Positions 32,871 to 43,242 of a stretch of 64,000 bases of DNA are shown piece after piece. The DNA is from Silurus meridionalis. Taxonomy: Eukaryota > Chordata > Actinopteri > Siluriformes > Siluridae. The position numbers and the translations under genes were made by a program. The stretch is taken from NCBI RefSeq assembly GCF_014805685.1, contig NC_060886.1, positions 27,365,152-27,429,151 of the forward strand, in the 5' to 3' direction. The notes under the pieces are model-generated. The model was not told where the DNA came from. It made no database searches and worked only from the letters and a program-made list of their open reading frames with translations. Numbering within the stretch: the stretch's first letter is position 1; each line of letters starts with the position of its first letter.

Positions 32871-33091
32871 CTGATTATTTCTCTGTAACTGCAGAACTCT
32901 GTGTTTCTGTTCCTTACAATATAAAACTAGACAAAAGCAGCATTTCACATAAAAAAATCAAACATACAAATTCACACATGATGAAATGATACACGATCAC
33001 ATTTTCATTAGCTGAATAATATCTAACACACTCGTTTACACACTCGTTTACGGTGGTTCTGTAACAGCATCTGCTTTGAGGAGATACTTAC

Positions 33092-33417
33092 ATGCATCTG
33101 GGTGTGATGTTGGGATTCTGCCTGTTGGCTATAACATCATCTGAGAAAGAAGAAAAAAATGCATCTAACATAAAAGAATAAAACATAAATTCCAACATGA
33201 TGAAATGAGACATGATTAAATTACATTTGTTCACACACTCATTCACAGTAGTTCTGTAACAGCATCCACTTTGAGGAGATACTTACATACGTCTGGATTG
33301 AGCTGAAATCTGATTACATTATTGAGCCTGTTGGCAGTAACATCAGTTGCATTGATTCTAGGAGGAGCATCTCCCATTTCCATGTGTGTCCTTATGACTA
33401 TCCTGAGAGAGAGAAAG

Positions 33418-33480
<63 letters not shown>

Positions 33481-33627
33481 AGACAGACAGACGATGAGAA
33501 CTTTTTTTGCTAAGATAAAACACATGTACTCAAAACACACACACACACACACACACACACCTTTCTACTGTAGTATTCCATGGTCCATCACCACCTTGAT
33601 TAACTGTGGCCATTTGTGGGTTTATTA
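33092..33627 (-). CDS. Short spliced gene of unknown family with a repeated exon
   Basis: Minus-strand exons 33627-33561, 33402-33287 and 33140-33092, all with AG acceptors; the last two share the donor context AT|GTAAGTATCTCC. The ATG at 33613 starts MATVNQGGDGPWNTTVER; exon 2 continues to DATDVT-like text (INATDVTANRLNNVIRFQLN) and exon 3 repeats the motif as DVIANRQNPNITPRC. Exons 2 and 3 with their introns are a tandem duplication of about 190 bases; a third, exonless copy of the intron lies at 32930-33060. A 5' untranslated exon with donor AAAG|GTACATG is likely at about 33923-33950, below the promoter at 34.0-34.2 kb. Family not recognised; the 3' end is not found. Confidence 0.4.
33415..33560. 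repeat. (GA)n, CAGA and (CA)n microsatellites in introns
   Basis: (GA)n 33415-33478, a short CAGA run, and (CA)n 33536-33560 that supplies the donor GT of the neighbouring exon on the minus strand. Confidence 0.9.
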
Positions 33628-33689
33628 CTGCAAAAATACAAAAACACGAGAAGTTTTCATTATAGTTACTGAAATCTAACACTAAACAT

Positions 33690-33905
<216 letters not shown>

Positions 33906-33964
33906 GAGAGAGAGACATGTACCTTTCAACGAGCTGCAAGGCGTGAAGAGAGAGAAACTTATTA

Positions 33965-34185
33965 GTCGCTGGTTTGTTTACTATAGTTGCTATGTTACAC
34001 AGAAAAAAACCTCCAGAGTGACGAAATGCAGTGCTGTTTGTTGACCACGCCCATTATTTATGTAACCAATCAACGAAGGGTTTTCTTATCGTGTTAGCCA
34101 ATCATCTGAGAGAAGGGGCGGGACTTATACGGAGAATGTAGCGTCATCACCAGGCCACGCAGCCTAGTGGTCACGTGGTGGTTAT
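33965..34185 (-). promoter_or_regulatory. CCAAT/GC-box promoter of the 33-kb gene
   Basis: CCAAT at 34066-34070 and 34098-34102 and a GC box GGGGCGGGAC at 34116-34125, plus CACGTG near 34173. No TATA. It lies just upstream of the presumed first exon on the minus strand. A diverged inverted copy is at 13560-13782. Confidence 0.6.
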
Positions 34186-34205
34186 GGCGCTCAATAAAGT
34201 CTTGA

Positions 34206-34262
34206 TGAGGTTTATGGGGTTTTTTTTCCCTCCTCGGGGAAAAAAAACCCATAAACCCCATA
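34206..34262. repeat. Fold-back: about 22-bp arms with a one-base bulge
   Basis: GGTTTATGGGGTTTTTTTTC and its inverse GGGGAAAAAAAACCCATAAACC flank a loop of about five bases. Confidence 0.85.
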
Positions 34263-34464
34263 TTACCCCCATATTATTTCATTTAAGACGTAAACAAGAA
34301 TAAGAGAATCAAAACTATTTTTATTTCTTTTCTTTTTTTGCTCTTGTAGTGAAGTAAAGTTTGTGTCATTGCTGTTACACTGTGCCATCTGAACAATCAT
34401 GACTCAAACCTTACAATAAACTACAATAAAACTATGGCTTTGTGTACAGGGGTTTGAACAAAGA

Positions 34465-34466
<2 letters not shown>

Positions 34467-34523
<57 letters not shown>

Positions 34524-34540
34524 GAGAGAGAGAGAGAGAG
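34467..34540. repeat. (GT)n then (AG)n microsatellite
   Basis: GT run 34467-34519 followed by AG to about 34540. Confidence 0.95.
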
Positions 34541-34570
34541 GGGGATCTCTTCTCTGAGTATGTATTAGTT

Positions 34571-34643
34571 TGTTCCCACTGGGGGTTAACCCAAGGACCT
34601 TCTGCATGTTAAGCAGATGTGATGACAGTCAACTACAGCATAA
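34571..34643 (-). pseudogene. tRNA-Val (AAC) pseudogene
   Basis: The minus strand gives CATCTGCTTAACATGCAGAA with anticodon AAC, then GGTCCTTGGGTTAACCCCCA with a damaged T loop (GTTAACC for GTTCGA). The 5' acceptor strand is lost. Confidence 0.7.
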
Positions 34644-34969
34644 ATGAGCAGAAATATCGATTCAGTAAAAATACTGTAGTATATGATTCATTCATTAATA
34701 TGAGGAAGATTAATCCTCACCATTGATCCTCATAGAGTGGCTAAGAGGAGCTACTCAAAAAATCTTAAAAATCAGTTTTCAGCTAATGACGCTGCTTCAG
34801 TGAAGAAAGGCCTGAGAGACATAGTGCAGTCATAAAAACCTGAAGCTTAACACACTGAAAACAGTGATGATTGTGACATTTGAGTCAGTGAGTTTTCCAA
34901 GTTTAATTAATATTTTTTCAGATAGATTTTGAGAGATATGTTTCTATTTATGTAACCTTTGCAGCAGCA

Positions 34970-35042
34970 GGTTCCATAGTATAGCGGTCATCACGTCTGC
35001 TTTACACGCAGAAGGTCCTGGGTTCGAGCCCCAGTGGAGCCA
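34970..35042 (+). tRNA. tRNA-Val (TAC)
   Basis: 73 bases. Acceptor GGTTCCA pairs with TGGAGCC, discriminator A. Anticodon stem TCTGC/GCAGA, anticodon TAC, T loop GTTCGAGCC. A TTTT terminator lies about 25 bases downstream. Reads GUA (and GUG by wobble) valine codons. The best-preserved tRNA of the window. Confidence 0.92.
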
Positions 35043-35515
35043 TGCTCTTGAGTCTCTGATTCTAATTTTGGAATGCTTTTCATCCATTGCAGTTATGGGG
35101 CCCATGCACGCGATGAACATCAGGTGAGGATCCCTGCTCAAGATGGTTCCTCCATATAATGAAGGACACGGGTGAGATGCAACCTCCCTAAACTCATTAA
35201 AAACTGGATATGCTGAGATTGCTTAATGTAGTCCCTAATGGGAAGAAAGCATGAATGACATTGTAAGGGTGGGACAGACAGGTTGACCTGTCAAGACAGA
35301 TGTGGTGTCATAGAAGCTTCCATAGTTGGTCACGCCCAAAGGCGATTCCCGTAGTGAAACACAGAGCGATGTTAGAAAAATAAACTAATTTGAATGGCTA
35401 AAATTATTATTGGGCAAAACCTGGCGACATTTGAGTCAGTGAGTTTTCTAAGTTTAATTCACATTGTTCAGATTTTCCTATTTTTGCAGATTGGACATCA
35501 GCCTTCCGAGTAACA
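35043..35515. repeat. Spacer of the tRNA-Val tandem duplication
   Basis: The block GACATTTGAGTCAGTGAG-TTTTC before each tRNA (34875 and 35430) shows a duplication unit of about 550 bases. Confidence 0.65.
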
Positions 35516-35585
35516 GGTTCCGAAGTGTAGTGGTCATAACGTCTGTTTTACATGCAGAAGGTCTTAGGTTCGACCCCCAGTTCTT
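35516..35585 (+). pseudogene. tRNA-Val (TAC) pseudogene
   Basis: Same as the 34970 gene up to the T arm, but the 3' acceptor strand is gone (CCCCCAGTTCTTGAG). A further scrap, GGTTCCACAATGTGG, begins at about 35702. Confidence 0.8.
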
Positions 35586-35764
35586 GAGCCTCTGATTTTC
35601 ATTTCCTACTAGCAGCATTTACTTGTATTTTTATTTTTGTTAAAGAAAAATCATGAAAATGTTTATGTTTATGCACACTGGACATCAACCTTGTCAGCAA
35701 CAGGTTCCACAATGTGGCAGATCTTAGAAAAAAATCCCCTGCACTCCCCCCACTTACCATCATT

Positions 35765-36030
35765 CAATTGAATTAAATTTAATTCAATTTAGTTCGATTC
35801 AATAAATTTTTATTTGTATTGCGCTTTTAACAATGAACATTGTCTCAAAGCAGCTTTTTACAGATTATGTGGTGATAAAAATTTAATATGTTCTTAATAA
35901 GTATGTTTGTCCCTGATGAACAAGCTGGTGGCGACTGTGGTAAGGAAAAACTCCTAGAGATGGCAAAGCTAGAAACCTTGAGAGGAAACCAGATGCAAGA
36001 GGGAACCCGTCCTCGTCTGGGTTGCACCTA
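35765..36030 (-). repeat. Dispersed fish repeat R1 (copy 3)
   Basis: Carries an ATTGAATTAAATT tail, GCGCTTTTAACAATGAACAT, TGTCTCAAAGCAGCTTTTTA, CCTGATGAACAAGCTGGTGG and CTTGAGAGGAAACC in the same order as copies 1 and 2. The longest of the three. Confidence 0.85.
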
Positions 36031-36179
36031 TGTCTATTTATTCCAGATATAGAGCATAGTGACCTCCAAATGAAGTGAACACTATCCAGAGGCAGGCCTG
36101 GACGAAGTAAGAAGATCCATGGAGGGAAGAGGGGCAGGAACAGTGGTCACTGGAACCTCAGGAGCATGTTTATCTCTAC

Positions 36180-36270
<91 letters not shown>
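36180..36270. repeat. (GA)n microsatellite
   Basis: GA run of about 90 bases. Confidence 0.97.
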
Positions 36271-36273
<3 letters not shown>

Positions 36274-36992
36274 GGGGTGACAGGAACAGAAGGATATGGA
36301 TTATTATGTGTCCTTATTGTTGTATGAAAGTTAATGTCACTGTGCAGTTGGGACTCCGGCAAGACTCGCTATGGCAGCATAGCTAAAAGGGACAACCAGA
36401 AGGTAACACAGACATGAGGGATCTCTGGTATAAAAGACGACCCACCACACCACCGTCAACAAACCTGAGTGAACGTGTAAAAGTGAGGGGAAAACAGTAT
36501 ACAAATATCCCAGATCACCAAACACTCGATAACCATGATCCCTCCAGATCTGCTCCTTTACCTTAGAAATATCTACTGATAAACGGTTTGACTGAATAAA
36601 TACGATTTCAACCTCGACTTGAACACTGAGAAAGTGTCTGAGTCCCGAACACTGAACCACATCTGGCTGAAAAGAAAATATATATATATACTTTTGACCA
36701 CACAGTGTGTATCAGCTAAAAAGCAGCAGCTTCAGATCAGTCACGTTTCCACTGGGATTCAACTCTGAAATGTTACTTAAAATTTTTATTATAAGAAATA
36801 TTTTATATTATATATTTGATATTATTTGTTTGGAATTTTTCTTTTTGGATTTGGACGCCGTGTTCGAGGTGGAAAATGAAGACCCTCTGCCAGGATGAAG
36901 TGAACTGTATGACCCCTGAAACGGTCGAGTTTCCTAGCTTTATGGATTTTATTTTCTTTAAAATACATAGATTTTCATTTATTATAATTATA
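36271..36992. other. No recognisable gene
   Basis: One minus-strand stretch of 107 codons (36337-36660) carries no motif I recognise. The ATTATATTATATATTTG region is low complexity. Confidence 0.4.
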
Positions 36993-37405
36993 CCATAATT
37001 TCCGGACTATAAAGCGCACCCATATACAAACTGCACCCACTGAATTTGACAAAGATTTTTATTTTTAACATAAATAAGCCACACGTCTTTACCCAGGCTT
37101 TAACGAAAGACACTAAATGCAATATGTTGCGCTTCTATTAGGAGCATAGCGGTATTTTGGGAATAGCATGTCACTGCATTCTTCTGGTATTCCGTTTTTT
37201 TTTTGACTAACCCATAACGCTGTTGCCAAGAAAAATAAAACAGCACCAGTTTTGGAAACCTGTCTGTGCTTATATGATTTCTGTTGCAACTGGAGTTACC
37301 GAGCTCCTCTTCACCCAGACTCAACGCGCTACAATGGCTTGTATCTAAACAGTAGCCGACCAAGTAAGTTATTGTTCACTGTCTTCCTCCTTCCTTTCAC
37401 AACTA
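36993..37405. mobile_element. Partial transposon, TACCGTATTTTCCGGAC family
   Basis: Left end ACCATAATTTCCGGACTATA. The body (CTTTAACGAAAGACAC ... AGTAAGTTATTGTTCACTGTCTTCC ... TTTCACAACTA) matches 61290-61532 inverted. Confidence 0.75.
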
Positions 37406-37406
37406 C

Positions 37407-37610
37407 AGTGGTACCTTGACCTACGAGTGCATTAATGTTTTCCGAGGTACGAGCGTCACTCTGTCGAATTTTTTGCTTTGTTACGCAAGCAGAAAATTGA
37501 GGCACAAGGTCGAGACGCAGCTGCTAGATGGCGAAGCCAGAAAGCGAAGACTGTGATGAAAATGAAGATAAGCAAAGTAGAAAAAGTTAAAATTTTTAAA
37601 GTTTAGGGAT
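37407..37610 (+). mobile_element. MITE end, TACAGTGGTACC family
   Basis: Starts TACAGTGGTACCTTGACCTA then CGAGTGCATTAATG and GTACGAGCGTC. It is related to the other end at 46965-47178. No right terminus is seen. Confidence 0.6.
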
Positions 37611-37659
37611 ACGTAGTGTACAGGAGTGATAGTAAAAAACTAGTTTTCCATCCCCCTCC

Positions 37660-38120
37660 GCTTATCGCCTCTACCCCCCCTCCACACACACACACACACA
37701 CACACACTCTCACCGTCCGTTATTGTTGGTATATGTTGGTTCACGGCAGTCGTTGTTATCGGTCATGCGTATCCCGGTACGTGCCTTCCCACTCGGACTC
37801 CACACTCTCTCACCGGCTGCGCTTTTCTTCCCAAAGCGCATCCCGGATTCCCCCCGATCCTGCCGTTGTTAATTCTATGCTTTTGCTGCTCCTCCCACAT
37901 TCTCCCGTGTGCTGTTCAGCACCCGCGTCTACCAAGCGCACCCGTGGATTATATATACAGACTGCCTCTTTTCAGTTTCAGACTTAGTGGACCGCGCTTC
38001 CAGAGCGCACCACCGCAATATTCACTTCCAAGGCGAGTGTTTGTGTTTGGCTTTGCCCTGTGTTGCAATAAACTGTTTTGCTTTCACTTCGGCTTTCGCC
38101 TCCCGTTCATCGCATAACAT
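37660..38120 (+). mobile_element. LTR-like segment
   Basis: Many GCGCACCC/GCGCATCCCGGA motifs, a TATATATA at about 37950, AATAAA at about 38068-38073 and an ACTTCGGCTTTCGCCTCC ... CATCGCATAACA end. The same layout in shorter form is at 55745-56095. Read as solo LTRs of a Ty3/gypsy-like element, by appearance only. Confidence 0.45.
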
Positions 38121-38374
38121 TTAACAACAAAAGGCATATGTGCACCAACTAACAGCAGAGATTCACCAGTATACAATACAAACCACCGTCGATTCTCGAT
38201 ACAAACCTTTATTATATTCTCCAACATTATAAACACAAAGATCGCTCACAAAATCACCAAAAACGTGATCACCGTTTTAAAAATGATAAAAACAGAAATG
38301 TGCGCTGAATTGATAGCATGTTAATGACATCTAGTGCCGTTTACAATAATTTTAATTTTGACAGCCAAATATAA

Positions 38375-38379
<5 letters not shown>

Positions 38380-38444
<65 letters not shown>
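38380..38444. repeat. (TA)n microsatellite
   Basis: TA run of about 64 bases. Confidence 0.97.
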
Positions 38445-38449
<5 letters not shown>

Positions 38450-38474
38450 CAAAACGAATTAAACATGTTGTTAC

Positions 38475-38675
38475 CTAATGAATGTGTCCAGGCTGAACAT
38501 CCACATATAGAACACAAGCAGAGAAAAGATGATGATGATCAGGAATGTGTCTGTTCTCAGTCATGTTTACATCATTGACTCCCTCTGTCTCATCCACATT
38601 AACCCCAAACTTCTTACTGCCTTCTGCCTGCTGATTCTTATCTTCGTAAAGAGTGAGAGTCAGGAATTTATACAC
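38475..38675 (-). other. Open stretch of unknown nature
   Basis: A 66-codon minus-strand frame (LYEDKNQQAEGSKKFGVNV and HHHLFSACVLYVDVQPGHIH) ending in a stop at 38475. Composition is protein-like rather than low-complexity, and it could be a 3' exon, but no acceptor, partner exon or family is recognised. Confidence 0.25.
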
Positions 38676-38794
38676 CAGCGGATTGAAAAAGACACGTAGT
38701 AAAAGGAAATTGGTTGTTCGGCTGAAATCGGCGCACAGTGAAAATAAAAAACATATTTCACCAAATTAATGGATGAAAACTAAAGTAATGAGTC

Positions 38795-38960
38795 GGAAAA
38801 AGTGTGCAAGATTATCAGGGTGTGTGGTGTTTTGCACAATGTGGCACTGAGGACCAGTTTCCCTCTCCCTCCTGACCTCCCTCCCCCTCAGCATTATGAC
38901 CCCGAGCCACAGCCCTCTGCCCCACAAGAGGTGGAAGAATCCATGAGGAGGTCATACAGC
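38795..38960 (+). pseudogene. Harbinger/PIF transposase C-terminal fragment
   Basis: The frame CKIIRVCGVLHNVALR followed by a proline-rich acidic tail (PPPQHYDPEPQPSAPQEVEE) matches the C-terminal part of HARBI1-like transposases, where a CxVLHN motif is usual. Only this end is left. Confidence 0.6.
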
Positions 38961-39371
38961 ATTTGTAAGGAAGACAAAAATCATAAATCAACTACATCTT
39001 TTAATAATTATGCAATTTCTTGCATCACTTCTCTCATCTGCAGAAGCTCATTTGAAATGATGTTAATAGCGTTTATTGTGTCTCGCTGTAGTAAAAAATT
39101 AAAATCAGTATATTTTACAAGACAGAAATAAAAAATAATCAAAAGACGAGACTATCTACAAGATACAATAGCTTTACACTCAGCTTTATACTATTGACTA
39201 TGACTATCATAAATAGCCTTAAGAGAAACAGAAAGAGGAAAGAGGCATGTTCAGACTCTCTGTTTCTCTTGTCTTCTTCTTCTATTTCTCGTTTTCTTTT
39301 GAATGTTTTCTTGTCTTAGCTGAGCAACACTTTCCTCCCATCGCTCTCGGACTCTCATATAACGATCTGTT

Positions 39372-40937
39372 TTATTCTCTGAAGTCTTTTTCTTTCTCAC
39401 AGAGATTCTGGGTATCCTGGCGCCCCCTGTTGGTCTGAAGCTGTAAGTTGTTCCTCTCCTCTATGTCAAGTTTAGTTTTCTCTCTTTCGTCCTCTTGTTT
39501 TTCTTTAAAATCCAAAGCGGCCTCCAACTGAGCAACACGTTCCTCCAGTCGCTCTCTGTCTCTCATCAAGTGATCTCTCTCATGCTCTGCACTATTTATT
39601 ACTTTCTCACAGTGATTCTGGGTATCCTGGAGCTCCATGGTGGTCTGTTCCAAAGTGACCTTGAGCTGAGCAACATGTTCCTTCAGTTGTTTTTGTTCTC
39701 TCGTCCAGCTCTCTCTCTCACATTCTACAGTTTTTTCCAGTTCCTCATGGATTTTCAGGGAAGACTGGAGCTCCATGATGGTCTGTTCCAAAGTGACCTC
39801 GAGCTGAGCAACATGTTCCTCCATTTTCTTTTGTTCTTTTGCCCATCTCTCTCTCTCACATTTGTCAGTTTTCTCCAGTTCCTCATGGATTTTCAGGGAA
39901 GACTGGAGCTTCATGGTGGTCTGATCCAAAATAAACTCAAGCCGAGCAACATGTTCCTCCACTTTCTTTTGTTCTCTCGTCCAGCTCTCTCTCTCACATT
40001 CTACAGTTTTCTCCAGTTCCTCATGGATTTTCAGGGAAGACTGGAGCTCCATGGTGGTCTGTTCCAAAGTGACCTTGAGCTGAGCAACATGTTCCTTCAG
40101 TTGTTTTTGTTCTCTCGTCCAGCTCTCTCTCTCACATTCTACAGTTTTCTCCAGTTCCTCATGGATTTTCAGGGAAGACTGGAGCTCCATGGTGGTCTGT
40201 TCCAAAGTGACCTCGAGCTGAGCAGCATGTTCCTCCATGTTCTTTTGTTCTTTTGCCCATCTCTCTCTCTCACATTTTTCAGTTTTCTCCAGTTCCTCAT
40301 GGATTTTCAGGGAAGACTGGAGCTTCGTGCTGTTCTGATCCAAAATAAACTCAAGCCGAGCAACATGTTCCTCCACTTTCTTTTGTTCTCTCGTCCAGCT
40401 CTCTCTCTCACATTCTACAGTTTTTTCCAGTTCCTCATGGATTTTCAGGGAAGACTGGAGCTTCATGGTGGTCTGTTCCAAAGTGACTTCGAGCTGAGCA
40501 ACATGTTCCTTCAGTTGTTTTTGTTCTCTCGTCCAGCTCTCTCTCTCACATTCTACAGTTTTCTCCAGTTCCTCATGGATTTTCAGGGATGACTGGAGCT
40601 TCATGGTGGTCTGATCCAAAATAAACTCAAGCTGAGCAACATGTTCCTCCAGTTGTTTTTGTTCTCTCGCCCAGCTCTGGCTTTTCTCAGTTATGTCCTG
40701 TTCCCGCTGCTTTTGCTCAATAGCCAAAGTAGCCTCCAGCTTTTGCACCATCTGTAGCAGAATGGCTTTCTCTTCTCTCTCTTCTGTTATCTTCTCTATC
40801 ATCAGTTTAGAAAATGCATCCAAGTCTTTTACTACTTTCTCCATGTGTTCCAGCTTCTCCTTCTTTTCAGCAATCTGCTTTGTTTTCTTCATTCTTCTGC
40901 TTTGAAAAATCTCTCTAAACCTTCTGAAGAGCCCCAT
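39372..40937 (-). CDS. Single-exon coiled-coil protein with 46-residue repeats
   Basis: 521 codons, uninterrupted. A basic start (MGLFRRFREIFQSRRMKKTK) is followed by nearly continuous coiled coil rich in Glu, Lys, Gln and Leu. Seven tandem 46-residue units each begin LKIHEELEK, preceded by half a unit; a diverged coil and a short tail (CEKEKDFRE) follow. Units come in three types repeated in order: QLKEHVAQL, KVEEHVARL and MEEHVAQL, a 138-residue higher-order period. 46 equals five heptads plus one 11-residue turn, so the coil register can be kept. It likely forms a long rod-like dimer; the basic N-terminus could bind membrane or acid surfaces (inference). The TAA stop overlaps an AATAAA (39376-39371). 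Promoter at 41.0-41.1 kb. No homologue recognised. Confidence 0.8.
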   Translation of the reverse strand: MGLFRRFREIFQSRRMKKTKQIAEKKEKLEHMEKVVKDLDAFSKLMIEKITEEREEKAILLQMVQKLEATLAIEQKQREQDITEKSQSWAREQKQLEEHVAQLEFILDQTTMKLQSSLKIHEELEKTVECERESWTREQKQLKEHVAQLEVTLEQTTMKLQSSLKIHEELEKTVECERESWTREQKKVEEHVARLEFILDQNSTKLQSSLKIHEELEKTEKCERERWAKEQKNMEEHAAQLEVTLEQTTMELQSSLKIHEELEKTVECERESWTREQKQLKEHVAQLKVTLEQTTMELQSSLKIHEELEKTVECERESWTREQKKVEEHVARLEFILDQTTMKLQSSLKIHEELEKTDKCERERWAKEQKKMEEHVAQLEVTLEQTIMELQSSLKIHEELEKTVECERESWTREQKQLKEHVAQLKVTLEQTTMELQDTQNHCEKVINSAEHERDHLMRDRERLEERVAQLEAALDFKEKQEDEREKTKLDIEERNNLQLQTNRGRQDTQNLCEKEKDFRE

Positions 40938-40989
40938 GTTTACGTATCTTTACTCACACACACAAACCTTGGAAATGAGAGAAACAGAG

Positions 40990-41055
40990 ACACGTTCGGA
41001 CTTACGTAGGTGTTGCCCTACTGTGACGTCACACCGAGATGCTCCGCCCTCCGGC

Positions 41056-41094
<39 letters not shown>

Positions 41095-41130
41095 GCGCAC
41101 TCACTATGCGCATGCGCACATTACGGAGGG
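40990..41130. promoter_or_regulatory. CRE and NRF1 promoter, possibly bidirectional
   Basis: A full CRE TGACGTCA at 41024-41031 and a perfect NRF1 palindrome TGCGCATGCGCA at 41107-41118 flank a (CT)n tract (41059-41091) and CCGCCCTCCGGCC. It is the only CpG-rich spot nearby, 90-180 bases upstream of the coiled-coil gene. Both sites are palindromic, so they could also serve a plus-strand transcript, but no plus-strand gene is seen. Confidence 0.65.
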
Positions 41131-41229
41131 AAAGAGCGGATAAAATATCATGTCTTCACAACTTTTTTTCTGTTGTTCCTGAGAGAAGAGCGATATTTCA
41201 GTCATAAATAAGATAAAAACGGCTGTAAA

Positions 41230-43200
41230 CCGTGTATAAAGAGAGTGAAGGTCAGCGGGACTCCACGCTCTCTGAGGACGGACCGGGCTAGCTTAGCATG
41301 CTAACTGCAGTAGATATCTCTGTTACATAATACATATATGTTTTTAAAGTCCAAACTGTCATTGATTCACATTCTGTTGATAATTATATTTAATCGATGA
41401 GTGTTTAAACTACACTTATTACATAGAGCTCAATAGAGAAAGCAGTTAGTACGCGGTATTTGACAGTAAACTGTGTCTGAATTGAGAACCGGAAGTTTAC
41501 CGGAGTCACTCCATGAATGTTGCAGAATCATAAATGACCAGTAGGTGGCAGTGTGATGTGTATTAGAGCTCACTGTCACAGCATGCAATAAGAAGTAGTG
41601 GAGCTCTAATGAGCTCATTAATAGTGAGGACAAGACACACAGCAGTTTGGCTTTTACTGTATATTAGAAATTAGGAATTAAACAGATACTAAAATTAAAT
41701 ACAAACAAAAAGTCTGAATTTACTGAAACAAAACCTATAACACCAAATACATCAAAGCGAAGAAAAAAAGAGGCATTTAAATACAGTGCAGTATTACAGC
41801 CTGATTATTTTCATTTATTTTTTAATGAATTTTATAAAAATAGAGACCGGATCTCAGGTATCTTTGGTGAGAGATTACACTAGACTGATGGTAGATGGTG
41901 ACCGTATTAAGTTTTACAGTTTATTTCATGTAAAAGGAAATGAATTCAAATTAAACTGAGCATTTAGTTCCATATTATACCAGTATTTAATTCAGGTAGC
42001 AAAAATTGTTAATGGAGAGTCTCGTATCTAACAGAACTTCTCCAACTCAGTTTAATAGACCAATAACACACGAACAGCTCCACTTCAATCTATTTATTTA
42101 TGACTTTTATCTGAAAGGAATATTCAAATGAACTATTCATTAATACAACACCATTTCACTATTAGGGTTTATTAGAAGATTGCACACGGCAGTAGTATTT
42201 GAGTGATGTAGTGGTGAAGCTGTAGAAGTTAGAGAGCAGTTGTTACACTTACACAAGGTTAAAACTCTGTTTCAGATCAGCAAGTCTGATATTGTGTTTG
42301 TAATGAGAAGAAAAACAGGGAGAAGAGTATTTTACAGTGTCAGGAGCTCGAACACTTCTATCACTATCATGGATCTATTTCTGTACTGCACAGATGATGC
42401 AGTGAAACTTTAGAAAAATCTCTAAGATAATGTACATTTTTCAGTTTTAATTATTTTCATAATAATAATAAACAGTCTAAAGAAAGAATGTGGTCTGTCA
42501 ACTCAATGCTTTATGTTTTTATTAGTTGTTTACTGTTTAACATACATGGGGTTCATATTAATTTCATTTTTAGCTGCATGTTTGTGTATAAAAGGTGCAA
42601 TATAAATAAATGAAATTAAAGTTTAATAAAGCTGATTAATATTAATGTCATCAATTAAATAATTTAGAAAAGACTAATACAGTTTAATAACATTTATTTT
42701 GTCAAAAAAGCTTTTATAAAATTCACTATTCATGCTGAGATCCTGCATGAAGGTGGTACTAATTTTTCAAATGTACCATTTATAATTAATTCTGCATGAA
42801 GTTAGTACTCAATGTATTAAAAGTATCATCTACATGCAAGAACTCAATCAAACATATTGCTAAAATAAAACCTCAAATCAGACTCTGAACTGTACGAATG
42901 CTATTTGTTCTGTTATTGAACTAAAAACAGTGAATGTTGATATGTTTGGGAACTGATTATCGCCTGTATATGCACTCTTAAACCTGATAAGTAAGTTCAA
43001 CTCAAACTATTTGAGCAAGTGTATTGCTTGAAATAATTTCAGTTAAATAACTTAATAATTTACATATAAACAATCACTATATTTGATTACAAGTAACTTG
43101 GTATATATACTTTCTTATAACTTAATTAATTGAAGTTAGAAGTATTAATTGCAATAGGTTAAATAACATTGAATGTATTAAGTAATATACAGCTATTTGT
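41230..43200. other. No recognisable gene in 2 kb
   Basis: AT-rich. Short frames only, and no repeat shared with the rest of the window was noticed. Confidence 0.5.
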
Positions 43201-43242
43201 GGTTTTGTAAGGAATGTTTTATCCTCTGCCGCTTTTACACAA

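Noticed and set aside
39495..40592. A 365-codon plus-strand frame opposite the coiled-coil gene
   Set aside because: It is the antisense shadow of the 46-residue repeats; its Phe/Leu/Ser-rich text follows from reading Glu/Lys/Gln codons backwards, and it lacks promoter or family.
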